Source: Cannabis sativa
Lineage: Eukaryota; Streptophyta; Magnoliopsida; Rosales; Cannabaceae
Direction: 5' to 3'
DNA length: 64,000 nt
Assembly: GCF_029168945.1 (NCBI RefSeq)
Contig: NC_083606.1
Location: 20,052,041-20,116,040, forward strand
In this document: in pieces, positions 1 through 10,849 of the stretch
How positions within the stretch are numbered: the first letter of the stretch is position 1
Layout: every line of letters starts with the position of its first letter
The notes under the pieces: generated by a model
Database searches by the model: none
Seen by the model: only the letters and a program-made list of their open reading frames with translations
Told to the model about the DNA's origin: nothing
Made by a program: the position numbers and the translations under genes

Positions 1-25
1 TAGTGGTTACAGCGGAATATAATGT

Positions 26-1898
26 TGTTGGAAATTATTTTACCACGATCTTAGATCTACTCACAAGTATGTTGATTAACACCCTAAATATGAACTTCTA
101 AAACGATTATTAAATTAAACACATATAAAGTGTGAGAAACCTTACATTGGGTGCAGCGGAATAATATGACTCCTTCCACTCAGATCTCTAACCCTTGTAT
201 CCTTTCTGTCGCAGAGTATTATCAAGATCTGAGCTCGAATGTCCTTCTTGTTGAATGTCTTTCTTCACAATCTTCCTCACTATGATTGAGGTACTACTTG
301 CTGTGTGTGGGCACTACTCTATCACTAAGAGGTTCGAAATTTACAATGAAGAAGAAGGAGAGGAAGGTGGCGGCTAGGTATAGAGAGGAGGCTCAGGTTT
401 TTCTCTGAAGGAAACAAGATGTGAAAGTCACTTTTTCCTGAAGCCATCACTATCTATTTATAGCATGCCACATAGGGTTAGGTTTGAATTATTTGGCATT
501 AAAATAATGAAAATATTAAATGATAAATCCTACAAAGGTGGCCGACCATGGCTAGTGGATTTGGGCCTCACTTTTGCAATTTTGCTGTTTTATCATTTCT
601 GCATCTCATTTTCTAAAAAACTCCAATTTTCAAATTCAACCATTTAAATGCCAATTCTTACTATTTAATAACTATAAATAATTATTAAATAATATTGTCA
701 TTTATCATATTTATTAATTGGACCATACAAAGTATCTTAATTAACAAATATGCCCTAAAAACTCTTTCTTTACGATTTCGCCCTTGCTTAGTGAAAAAAT
801 CACAAATAGACATAGTCTAATTTGAGAATTATAATTGATTAATCAAAACCAATTAAATGAGTCTTACAAGTAATATTGTCTCAACTAGTGGGGCGACCAT
901 GAGTCTATATATCCGAGCTTCCAATAAGCAGATCAAGAATTTACATCCTAAATTCACTGATTTATTAATTCTTCGTTGAATCCACGCATAGAACTTAGAA
1001 TTGCACTCTCAGTATATAGAACGCTCTATATGTTCCACCATATAGACACGTCATTAGTTATCCATTGTTATAATCCTAATTTGATCAATGATCCTCTATA
1101 TAAATGATCTACACTATAAAGGGATTAGATTACCGTAACACCCTACAATGTATTTTATCCTTAAAACACTTAACCCCGTATAAATGATATTTCAGCTAAG
1201 TGAAATGAGTACTCTACCATTTATTTTCGTTTGGTCAAGCTCGAAGGAAATCATCCTTTACTTTCTATTTGCCAGATAGAAGCTATAGATTTCATATTTA
1301 TGTTAGCGCTGCCACTCAATTGCACTACTGTGTTCCCAAAATGTACGTATCACCCTGACCCAAAAGTAGGCTTAGCTAACAAATCAAAGAACACGAATAA
1401 CACTCTTGAGATTGAACCTAATCATATCAGGATTAAGATCATTTGATCTAGGATCAACTAGGCGATATTGACTTGAATAGATATTACGGTAAGTTTAATA
1501 AATCTATGTCAAAGTTCAATATCGGTCCCTTCCGATGCATACTCCATGCATCCAACCCAAGCTTTACTTTAACCAATGCTCTGGAAAGAACATAGGATTT
1601 CTCCTAATGCAAGTAAACTCTGTTGTAGATTGTCATATCAGTAAAACCCCAGTGTTCTGATAAATCTAGGAATTTTTAATCACATAGTCATGTTTACTTT
1701 CCACTGTGTTGACAACACAATAAACAATATCAAGTATGTGAAAAGGGTTTGGATGAATTTATAAATCAAATAGACAAGCAATTGATAAGATGAACCTAAA
1801 CATACAAATGAATGAAAAATACTTCTGTTTCTTTATTGATATTGAATAAAAATGGATTACATTGAAATGGAGTTTTATTTAGGGCATAAAACCCAACA
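26..1898 (-). repeat. Angela/BARE-like copia LTR, solo or orphan, older copy
   Basis: The sequence starts TGTTGGAAAT and ends AAACCCAACA, the same termini as the copia LTRs at 5750, 13982 and 31282, and it aligns with them over its whole length with many scattered substitutions and small indels. Its sense is the - strand, because other copies have a polypurine tract beside the CCAACA end. The flanking 5-mers (aatgt on the left, attat on the right) do not match and no internal region follows. It is therefore an old solo LTR or a recombined end rather than a fresh insertion. Short reading frames inside it are LTR sequence, not genes. Confidence 0.85.
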
Positions 1899-2879
1899 AT
1901 TATGACATTGGATAAAAACAAAGGCTTTGCCACAGGAATAAAGGACACGCTAGGTGGTTCTGGCCAAGCTGCTTCTTGCAAGAATCGGGGTCTGCCTTCG
2001 GATATTTCTTGCAAGAAGTTGCCTGTAGCGATAGAGATATCTTCCTGTTGGGTTCTCACTGTGTTCCCTAGCCCTAACATCATTTCGCTCTAATTTGGAG
2101 GTGGGTTTCGAGGGATTAGGTTTATATGGGATGGCAAATTCTATAGGTTACTCAAACTCTAAGACTTCTAGATGATAAATTCCTGAACCAGAGTGGGACA
2201 TTGCTACCAGCAAAAAGCAGACCCAATCCTTAGAAAGAATTTATCAAAGCAGAAGATAATGAGTTGGAGGTCTTAAAACAACCTACATGTTGCCTGAATC
2301 CTAGTATGAACAATTTTAACCCTAGAAACCTACCAAAACCAGATGAGATGATAACGATACAAACAAATCAAGTAACTTGTTCACAATATGTAATAAACAT
2401 GAGAAAGAAGAAAGTAACTTACCGTTTCAAGATAGGGCTTGCGGCAATGCCTGGGAATTTCGTCTGCAAACCTTCGAACAAAGCAAGGATCGCTTTGAGA
2501 AAATGAAGTCGAAAGAAACTCGTAAGAAAAAGGTCAAGGACAATGATGGCATGCAAGTCTTTGGACGAATTTAATGGTGGTCCTTGACGAAAAAGTTTAC
2601 AGGTTTTTCTCAAACTTTCTAAAATGGTGCAAAGGTGGTTCCTTTTCCTTATTTATACCTATAATCACGATTTCAAAAACAAAAAAGATGTGATCCAATG
2701 GACTTGGTTCGAAGCGAAAGAGAAAAAGATGGTCATTTAAATCTGATGTACCTCAAAACTGCACAACCGCCAAAATCAGAGGGAATACGTCTGTTCAAAA
2801 ATAGAGGAGCGTGACGAAAATACCCTTTGTAATCATTAAAAAGCTCTTTTCAATCAAAATAAACTTTTTAAGGGGCAAT
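1899..2879 (+). other. 3' untranslated part of a Tat-like gypsy element with polypurine tract
   Basis: About 980 bases lie between a copia LTR and the Tat-like 3' LTR. The last bases, 2871-2879 (aggggcaat), are a purine-rich tract directly before the LTR start, as expected for a + strand polypurine tract. I see no convincing domain here. The short frames at 1902-2613 overlap on both strands and match nothing I recognise. It is probably the non-coding stretch between pol and the 3' LTR, though the left part could be unrelated DNA. Confidence 0.45.
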
Positions 2880-3799
2880 TGTTATACCCGAAGTTCGGTG
2901 AGCACATCAGAAGGGGACACGTGTCGAGCTGGGAAAAACTCAAACACGCAAACGACAAGTGTGCCTAGCATGGAACAAGTCGTTGGAAATATAACTCACA
3001 GGGTATGTTTATAACTCGACTAGCTGAATAGCCTTTTGCGAGATAGAAACGTGCGAACTGCTAACTTATATATTGATGAGAAACCATGTGATTGCACACG
3101 TTCATGATGAGGCCTCAGCCTCGCTGCATGAAAGAAAAAGCGACAACACTAAAAATACTTAGCATATATTATACGATATACAAACTGAGTAGAGATAGTT
3201 TGACGAGCCAAGATAATAAACAGCGAGGCATTTGTCTCGCTAAAAGATGGTATGCATGCGAGGATGATCCTCTTGACTCCAGAGAGTATAACTTTTAGAG
3301 TTAAGACAATATTAGTCTTGAGAAGCCAAAATGGCAAGCAGCTGCTCGTTATCAAAGTGATCTTGGCACCCTCCTCGGTGAGGCATCCATATGAGATACA
3401 ACTTACCTTATATCATTAATTATGCGTTCATCTCGGCCCAATAAAGGCGAGATATTCACAACTGTGTAAAAACCTCATTTATTTGGCTTGATTTGTAATC
3501 AAATCCCACAATTTTAGGGATAATGGCCGTAAATATATTTTGGTCAGCTCTGTAATTAACTGGCACTATGCAATTATAAATAGTGGCAGATAAGATTAAA
3601 AGGGGAGGGCTCATATACGAAAGTCCCCTAAAAAAACTACTTAGAAATCTGTATAAGATTCACTTGTGGACTATGCAGAATTTTAACTGTAAAACCACGT
3701 AAAAATCTGGTGTTCATATTTTATTCTATAGCTTTATTATTTCTGTGTTGTATTATCATTATGGGACTCAAATTTGGTTAGCTACAATGTGCGTTAACA
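2880..3799 (+). repeat. Tat-like gypsy 3' LTR
   Basis: This 920 bp block starts TGTTATACCC and ends GCGTTAACA, with a polypurine tract directly on its left. It shares its end and several internal stretches (rich in gcgag/ctcgc, with 'ataactcg' motifs) with the LTR at 58707-59798, which lies in the opposite orientation beside a gag start. The pairing of tract and LTR fixes it as a 3' LTR in + orientation. The matching 5' LTR is outside the window or deleted. Confidence 0.65.
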
Positions 3800-3842
3800 A
3801 CAATATATTTTCTTTGATCTTTCTTTTCTGTAAGTGTAGTGA

Positions 3843-5220
3843 TCTTGAATGGATTCCTCCATAGTGGCTAGTCATTGTTCTCTTGATATATGAGATCTTG
3901 AGGTATACCACCAACTTAAAGGTTGGTTTTGAGATTGGATCATTCTTAGCCTTCCTCCTCTTGCTATCATTTTCTCATCCTCTGCTCTAATTTGTTTGCT
4001 TCTCTTTCTTCTATCAAGGTGGAAGATTTTTTGGGGCAGAGATGGTGATTAGTGCCATCTTCCTCGCAAACCTTTGCCTTGTATTATGAACTTGACAGAT
4101 CCACTCAATTTTTCTTAAGATGTTTTCCATATCAATAGGAGGAGGGATGGTAAAAGTTTAACTCATCAGAGAGCCATCTCAGAGACTGCTTAGGAAGAGA
4201 TTCTTTATTGTAGTCATGTCAACATCATGGTTTTAATGGATGAGGTCCATAAACCTTGGCATGTATTGCCTCGAGTGATCATTTTCTCTTGGTGTGATCT
4301 AATGCAGGTCTTTCACCATTTTTGGAGCCTCACAATTGCCTCCATATTGGAGACTGAACTATTTGTAGAGATCCTTGAAGCTCGATATGGATTTTGACTT
4401 CAATTGGAAAAACTAGGCGATAGTTGTTCTTGTAAGTGTTATTGTAGATATATAGCTTACACTAAATTCCCTCATTCAAAGAAATTGTAAGTGAGTGTGA
4501 GTGGATATCCCATGTCATTTAATGTCGATAGAACTAAAGGTATGCAATCTTTTTGTTTTGATGCCTAAGGATTTGATCAATGAATAAAGATATCTTAGCT
4601 TCACACTAGTTTCATCAACTCTATGATGCCTTGCACTCGGAATTGATAGAATTATTGTGGCACCTTTTTTCTCATGATCTTCTTCCAATTAGCTAGAAAT
4701 GAATTGTGAATGTTGATGATCTCTTATCGAGGGATCTACTAGACAAAATTAGGTAGATCCATCTTAGAAGCTTGTGGATGAGATGCAATAGGATCTACAC
4801 TTTCCGTTTAACTGGTCGATGGAGCACAATTTTTGTGCTTGGTGGCAAGAGCATTTAGATGGCGTTGGTGGCCTCTAAATTCTCTACGTCTCGCGTTTGT
4901 GGATGGATCGAGGGGAACTTTTACTGATCGATTTGAGTGTTGACACAAATTTCTTTGTTTTCAGTTTTTATTTTGTCCATCTTAGTAATTTTTGTCACTT
5001 TCCTTATGTTCATTGGTGCGATTATAGCCTGTGTTTCAGCCCTAGGTTTTTCCATTTGAGCGAAAGTTTCCGTGATGTCGACTCCATTATTTGTTAGTTG
5101 GCTGAATGGTGCTTTTTGTTTGAATCTTTGAGTTTTGTTCGACGATTTCACACAATCTTCTGATCGAGTTTTACGACTTATCTCAATCAAGATCGAAGAA
5201 GTTTCCACGAATAGCACCAA
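3843..5220 (-). pseudogene. Degenerate Ty3/gypsy gag
   Basis: Reading the - strand from 5220 gives a 99-residue open stretch (4921-5220) starting just inside the primer site, rich in K, T and E, as in gag N-termini. Further on, near 4735-4770, the frame reads KMDLPNFV and then runs on through stops and frame changes (for example DIFIH near 4590). The KMD.P.F pattern followed by a Trp/Leu-rich helical segment is typical of the retrotransposon capsid (gag) domain. No zinc knuckle is recognisable and many stops interrupt the frame, so the gene is dead. The neighbouring LTR fragment and primer site place it as the first gene of this element. Family assignment below gypsy is uncertain. Confidence 0.5.
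5206..5220 (-). other. Primer-binding site next to the split gypsy LTR
   Basis: On the - strand the LTR end CATCAACA is followed by ATTGGTGCTATTCGTGG. A TTGGTGC start one base after a CAACA end is the usual form of a tRNA primer site in gypsy elements. I did not assign the tRNA. Confidence 0.5.
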
Positions 5221-5221
5221 T

Positions 5222-5749
5222 TGTTGATGTAAAAAATTTTCATAGTAGAGACTTGCTAAAACTAGGCAAGCTGTGATCCTCTATTCTCCTCTTCTTTGAG
5301 TTTCTTCTATCATCTTCGGCTTGGACTTATCAAAGATCAATGAAATTTCCTGTACAAGATTCTCCAATGCTCAAGTCAGAAAGAGTTCTAGTGAGAAGGA
5401 AAATGAAAAGATTTGAGTTAGAGAGAGAATTGACCTTTTTTTTTTACTCAATTCCACTAATTTATATGATCTATGTTAAAGGCGGGAAAATAATTGGAGT
5501 TGGTTTAAGCCTAATCGACTCAACGATTATTTGAATTCTCACCACGGATTCACGATTACCCCAATTGGATCGTGCACTCAGATTGATGACGTCTTCCAAG
5601 ATCGATTTCTATTCATTTTGATCAATGATGTACACTGAGCTGAACTTCATTAGTCATTCGACCCAGAGGTTTCTTTGTGGACTTGGATGCGTGCTTCTGG
5701 GTCTAACTGGGCTTGGTTACTCTATTGATGGACTTTCGCGGGCTATGCA
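5222..5749 (-). repeat. Gypsy 5' LTR, left fragment, split by the copia composite
   Basis: It starts TGTTGATG and runs to the copia target duplication. The rest resumes at 33196 after the composite and ends CTCAACA at 33240, so the termini TGTTGA/TCAACA are inverted as expected for an LTR. The two fragments add up to about 573 bp. The primer site and gag on its left show it is the element's 5' LTR on the - strand. Confidence 0.55.
5745..5749. repeat. Target-site duplication of the copia composite, left copy
   Basis: atgca on the left (5745-5749) and atgcc on the right (33191-33195) match at four of five positions. They flank the outermost LTRs of the whole 27.4 kb composite. No such pair flanks the middle LTR, so one insertion was followed by internal duplication. 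Confidence 0.6.
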
Positions 5750-7656
5750 TGTTGGAAATTATTTTACCAGGATCTTAGATCTACTCACAAGTATGTTTAT
5801 TAACATCCTAAATATGAACTTTCTAAAACGATGAAATAAACACATATAAAGTTTAGGAAACCTTACATTGGGTGCAGCGGAATAATATGACTCCTTCCGT
5901 TCAGATATCTAGCCCTTGATTCCTTTACGTAGCGAGCATTATCAATATCTGAACCTGGATCTCTTTCTCTGAATCTTTGATGCTGAAACCTCCTTCTTGC
6001 TGAAAGTCTTTCTTCACGATCTTCCTCACTATGATTGAGGTATCACTTGCTGTGTGTGGGCACTACTCATACACTAAGGATTTCAAAATATTGAAGAAGA
6101 AAAGAAGAGGGAAGTGGCTGCTAAAGATAGGAAGAGAGAAGGCTCAGGTTTTTCTGAATCAGAAGTGTCAGAAGAAAAGTGTAGAAATTTAGTGTAAATT
6201 TCCTGAAGCCTTCACTATCTATTTATAGCATTCCACTAGGGTTAGGTTTGAATTATTTGGCATTAAAATAATGAAAATATCAGAGGAAAAAACCCTACAA
6301 AAGTGGCCGGCCCTACATAGTGGATTTGGGCCTCACTTTTTGCAATTTTGCAGTTTTATCTTTTCTGCATCTGATTTTCTCAAAAACGCCAATTTTCTAA
6401 TTCAACCATTTAAATGCCAATTCTAACTATTTAATAACTATAAATAATTATTAAATAATATTGTCATTTATCATATTTATTAATTGAACCATACAAAGTA
6501 TCATAATTAACAAATATGCCCCTAAAACTCTTTCTTTACAATTTCGCCCTTACTTAGTGAAAATTTCACAAATAGACATAGTCTAATTTGAGAATTATAA
6601 TTGATTAATCAAAACCAATTATATGAGTCTTACAAGCAATATTATCTCAACTAGTGCGGGGACCATGGGTCTATATAACCGAGCTTCCAATAAGTAGATC
6701 AAGAATTTAGCACTAAAATTCACTAACTTATTAATTCTTCGTTGAATCCACGCATAGAACTTAGAATTGCACTCTCAGTATATAGAATGCTCTATATGTT
6801 CCACCATATAGACACATCATTAGTTATCCATTGTTATAATCCTAATGTGATCACTGATCCTCTATATGAATGATCTACACTGTAAAGGGATTAAATTACC
6901 GTTACACCCTACAATGTATTTATTCCTTAAAACACTTGACCCCGTATAAATGATATTTCAGCTTATGTGAAATGAGTACTCCACCATTTATGTTCGTTTG
7001 GTCAAGCTCGAAGGAGATCATCCTTTTCTTACTATTCGCCAGATAGAAGCTATAGATTCCATGTTTATGATAGCGCTCCCACTCAATTGCACTACCGTGT
7101 TCCCAAAATGTACGTATCACCCTGACCTAAAAGTAGGCTTAACTAACAAATCAAAGAACACGAATAGCCTCTCGAGATTGAGCCTAATCATATCAGGATT
7201 AAGATCATTTGATCTAGGATCAACTAGGCGATATTGACTTGAATAGATATTACGGTAAGTTTAATAAATCTAAGTCAAAGTTCAATATCGGTCCCTTCTG
7301 ATGCATACTCCATGCATCCAACCTGAGCTTTACTTTAACCGATGCTCTGGAAAGAACATAGCACTTCTCCAAATGCAAGTAAACTCTGTTGTAGATTATC
7401 ATATTAGTAAAACCCTATGTCTGATAAATCTAGGAAACTTTATTCACATAGTCATGTTTACTTTCCAATGTGTTGACGGCACAATAAACAGGATTAAGTA
7501 TGTGAAAAGGGTTTCAGATGAATTTATACATTATGTACATATAATCATGAAATAAATCATGTGAACCATGCAACATTAAATGTTATTTCTGATCTATATT
7601 AATAAGTAAATCTGATTATATTGAAATGAGTTTTATTTAAGGCATAAAACCCAACA
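5750..7656 (-). repeat. Copia composite, left LTR (3' LTR of unit 1)
   Basis: 1907 bp, TGTTGG...CCAACA. It is very close to the middle and right LTRs but carries private variants such as gggcactact near 6058 (others gagcagtact), accgatgct near 7338 (others accaatgct) and gattaagta near 7493 (others gatcaagta). The polypurine tract follows directly on its right. Confidence 0.9.
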
Positions 7657-7668
7657 AACTCCCACTTG
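7657..7668 (-). other. Polypurine tract, unit 1
   Basis: aactcccacttg on the + strand is CAAGTGGGAGTT on the - strand, ending directly at the LTR start. Its position and composition match the plus-strand primer of Angela/BARE-like copia elements. Confidence 0.7.
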
Positions 7669-7699
7669 CACTAATATAAAACAAAAAGTGCGTTTCAAA

Positions 7700-8400
7700 T
7701 AATCTCAACACCTCGATATGCAAATCAAGTGTAGTAGTAGTAAACTCCTCGTAATAGGATCTGAAAAATTGAATTAACCACAACTTTTTCTCCACCATTA
7801 CTCTTCCGTAATCACAAAATCATTGATAATGTGAAATTCCTCTCTATATGTCTACTCTCTTGGGATACTGGATTCTATACCTTTGGCAACTACTTTTGGT
7901 TAATCAGGAAATTAACACGAGTAGTTTAAGGCAATTTGGAATGGTGCCAAAGATGTATAGAACTTTCCTTAGACTGAATAAGTACCTTTCCTGCAGCTTT
8001 AACATTCGGTCTCTCTGGTAGACCTAGAGACTTCAGATAGGTTTTTACACTTCTCCAAAATCACTATTCCACCCCCAGAGTAACCACCATCTTATCAGAA
8101 AGATTTACTAGCACAAATGCAAATTTCAAAATCTGATATGGTGTAGTCTAAGAGTTTTAAACACACCCTTATAGACTAACATATAGTTCCTCTTCTTAAT
8201 CTTAGGATTTACTTGATTGTCTTCTAATGTTCTTTTCCTGGATTAATCTGATACCTACTCATTACTCCCACTCAACAGCAGGTGTCTGGTCTAAGGCATA
8301 CAAAAGCATATCTAAGACCTCTCACTGTTGATTTAAGAAATTCTTTCATGGCTTTATCTTTTCTGGAATAGTTGAGACTTTTCCTTAGATAAATAAAATC
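7700..8400 (-). pseudogene. Copia RNase H and reverse transcriptase C-terminus, unit 1, decayed
   Basis: On the - strand, around 8231-8360, one frame reads VRGLRYAFVCLRPD followed by SRYQINPGKEH and, after stops, ILR.RRGTI.MLVY. This is the conserved stretch just before copia RNase H. Nearer 7780-7830 the frame REEFHIINDFV resembles the end of the RNase H domain. Several in-frame stops and shifts lie between these blocks, so no protein is made. The order toward lower coordinates (RT then RNase H then tract then LTR) is correct for the - strand. Confidence 0.7.
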
Positions 8401-8604
8401 TATGCCTAGAAGTCGAGGAGCTTCTATAGATTGCCATTAGAAAGAAAATGCTTCAGCATCTTACTAAAGTAAGTTGCTTGCATTAGAGTAAGTAATTACC
8501 AGGTATACCATAAGCCATAGGTTTAGATAAACTCAAACCTATAATACTAGGAACAGGAAGTTTGTTTAAGTCCATTGAATAGACTTATAAATGAAAATTT
8601 CCTT

Positions 8605-8850
8605 TTATGTCCTTGTAATAGAAAACTTTAGGTTATTCCATGTGAATGGATTAAACCATAGTTCTATTGGCTTACTTCTTAGTTTCTTATCTTGACAATC
8701 CATTACTTGTTTAAACTCACAATGCATTTTAATCACTAGTGTCTCCCAAGTCATAAGAAGGTGAGTTCCTAGAAACTCTCCCACTACGACGAGGTACCGT
8801 GAATTATGTCGAAGAAAACTAAATGGTATTGATATCTTCGGTTGTGACAA
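8605..8850 (-). pseudogene. 81-residue open stretch in the decayed copia pol, unit 1
   Basis: This stretch is uninterrupted and identical in the second unit (16840-17085). It lies between the integrase and RNase H remnants, where the N-terminal half of reverse transcriptase should be. I see no RT active-site motif in it. Its persistence is explained by the recent duplication and is no sign of selection. Confidence 0.4.
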
Positions 8851-9149
8851 GACAACAGAGGCAGTGGGATCATCATATGTTATATAAGATGATAGAATAC
8901 TTTTGGAATCAAGAAAAATATCTCCTTTATTTGCTACTTGTTTTAAGACTTAGTCATTATCTTAGAAAAGTAGTATTTGTTTGAACAAACACTTTCTTAT
9001 CTATTGACAATGGGATGGTCCACCCCTAATCACTTAGAATAGCTAACAAACCATGGTTAACAGTTCTAGCTTTTCTTAAGATTTTGATTAGGTCATTCAT
9101 GAATCTAGTAATGATTTACATTAAGTACCCAACCATTACATCATTCTTA

Positions 9150-9470
9150 AATTGTATTACCATAGAAGGAATTAGGCAACGACTAGTAACTAATCATCAA
9201 CATGCAACTCGAAATTTCTGGGGAGGTAAGTTTTGATATAATTCAAAAATCAAATTAATGATCTTTGAACTGCATATCTACTAACTATTTCTCCACCCCT
9301 ATCAGTTCGCAAGATCTTTAACCACTTACCTTAATGGTTTTAATCATTGCTAGAAATTAATGAAAATTTTCAAACATTTCAAATTTCTTGCTAAAAGGTA
9401 TAATCTAGAGTGATCGTTTTAAGAATACAACGATAAAACTCATATCCACCCCTGAATGTACATCCATCTG
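9150..9470 (-). pseudogene. Copia integrase remnant, unit 1
   Basis: On the - strand one frame reads IIPFSKKFEMFEKF near 9365-9415, then MQFKDH near 9250, then MLMISY, a stop, and SLPNSFYG near 9170-9210. Their order and spacing fit the core of copia integrase and the segment just after its catalytic glutamate. At least four stops interrupt the frame and the catalytic residues cannot all be placed, so it is inactive. Confidence 0.6.
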
Positions 9471-10236
9471 CGAATGAGATGACTACTTTAAGTGGATATA
9501 GGCATATTAACTCTTTGCAGAGATTGATCTTGTCAAAACCACTATGAACAAGATACAAATGCCATAGATTAATAAAAATGTGGTTGAGTCTTTTGATGAC
9601 TTAGGTATAGTTACATCAAAGAGTTCTTAGAATAGTGCAAGTGAATCCTGGTCACAGAATACCAAACTCATATTCCATACAGTTTGAATCCATTAATAGA
9701 AGATGGATATTAAACCCTTGTGAAGGTGTAACTGTATTGCATCCTGGAATTAGAAATATAAGAAAATTTCTGTTTGGAATCTAAAATTAAAGTCAAAGAC
9801 TTAAATTTATACCAAATATAATGAGTAATTCTATCTTGGACCACCACTACTAATATAACTCTAAGTCTGATTTGCCCATACAAGTAGGAGATTTCTAAGA
9901 TTGAGGATTTATATCAATTGGGAATAGAATTTCGGGATTATAATCATATGCATCATTTAATTTCTTAAGAGAAAATATAATGACATGAAATGATATTGAC
10001 CATTCATCCAATGATATATAATTGAGCTAATTCGAAATGAATAAGCTAAGAGGAATTAGGATAATTTCGTTTATAAATAAGAATCCAACGATGCTTCGAT
10101 TAGCGAAAGACAAAGTAATCTTATTTATGTAATCTTCTTGTTTCATATTGTAAAAATACTAGTCTAAGGTGTCATCAATTGATGAACAGCTAGATGTTGC
10201 ATATACAATATTTATCTTTCGAGATCTTACACTATT

Positions 10237-10780
10237 ATGTATGTCTAATGGTGAAAATCCATTAGGGATTTATCTCATTAGAAAAACAAACATGTTAGAC
10301 CAACAATGAAGATTCGAAATTAAACTACAACTTAATAACAGAAAATAACATGGTTCAATATAAATTCATACACAATTCAGAAATTATAAGCATATAGCAA
10401 GTAGGAATGACAAGTGAAAATACTAAAACATACAATCCTAAATAATTTCCAAGGTTTTTCAACAAACTGATACAGTGTCCCGTTTAGGCGAGAGTCAAAG
10501 CATCATCCATTGAATAGAGTTGTCAGCTCATCTAAAATGATAACCATTCTAGCAACCTTTTATTCGATCGAGATTGGAATTCAGCGTTGTCCCGTTTAGG
10601 CGAGAGTCAAGGCAATTCTATCTTATGAGCTTCCACCATTGTTTCATAATTTGCAAGTCAAGTATGGTCGCCACCATTAGGGTGATCCATACCATACAAA
10701 ACACTTACAAACTACTTATCATGCGAGGTTAAACGGTGCGAAATTGCTAATGAACGTTCCTCCATTAGGGAGGATTACTC
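10237..10780 (-). promoter_or_regulatory. Candidate structured RNA segment, unit 1: duplicated 23-mer and three ATTAG-loop hairpins
   Basis: Three short hairpins share the loop ATTAG (CTAAT in the element's sense) on different stems: AAATCC/GGATTT at 10255-10271, CACC/GGTG at 10672-10684 inside an outer stem GTATGG/CCATAC at 10662-10692, and TCCTCC/GGAGGA at 10758-10774. Two of them (10245 and 10747) are preceded by CTAATG, which can pair instead with the CATTAG of the loop and give an alternative stem. Two exact copies of a 23-mer containing cccgtttaggcgagagtc lie between them (10476-10498 and 10588-10610). The segment is less AT-rich than its right-hand flank and lies upstream of the decayed pol in the element's sense. 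A role in dimerisation, packaging or translation is an inference. Confidence 0.4.
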
Positions 10781-10849
10781 ACTAAAACAAACGCGGTGTA
10801 AAACCCACAATGGAGATCGAATGTCTTAATAATAAAGCTCATTATTTAA

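Noticed and set aside
2395..2440. Splice-donor-like GTAAGT on the - strand as an antisense gene of the Tat-like element
   Set aside because: Some Tat-lineage elements carry antisense genes, but the 64-codon frame here has no recognisable product and one donor-like word is weak evidence.
6920..7555. Reading frames of 66, 79 and 84 codons repeated in four copia LTRs
   Set aside because: They recur only because the LTRs are near-identical copies. They overlap on opposite strands, have no domain, and are broken in the older LTRs at 26, 52373 and 56220.
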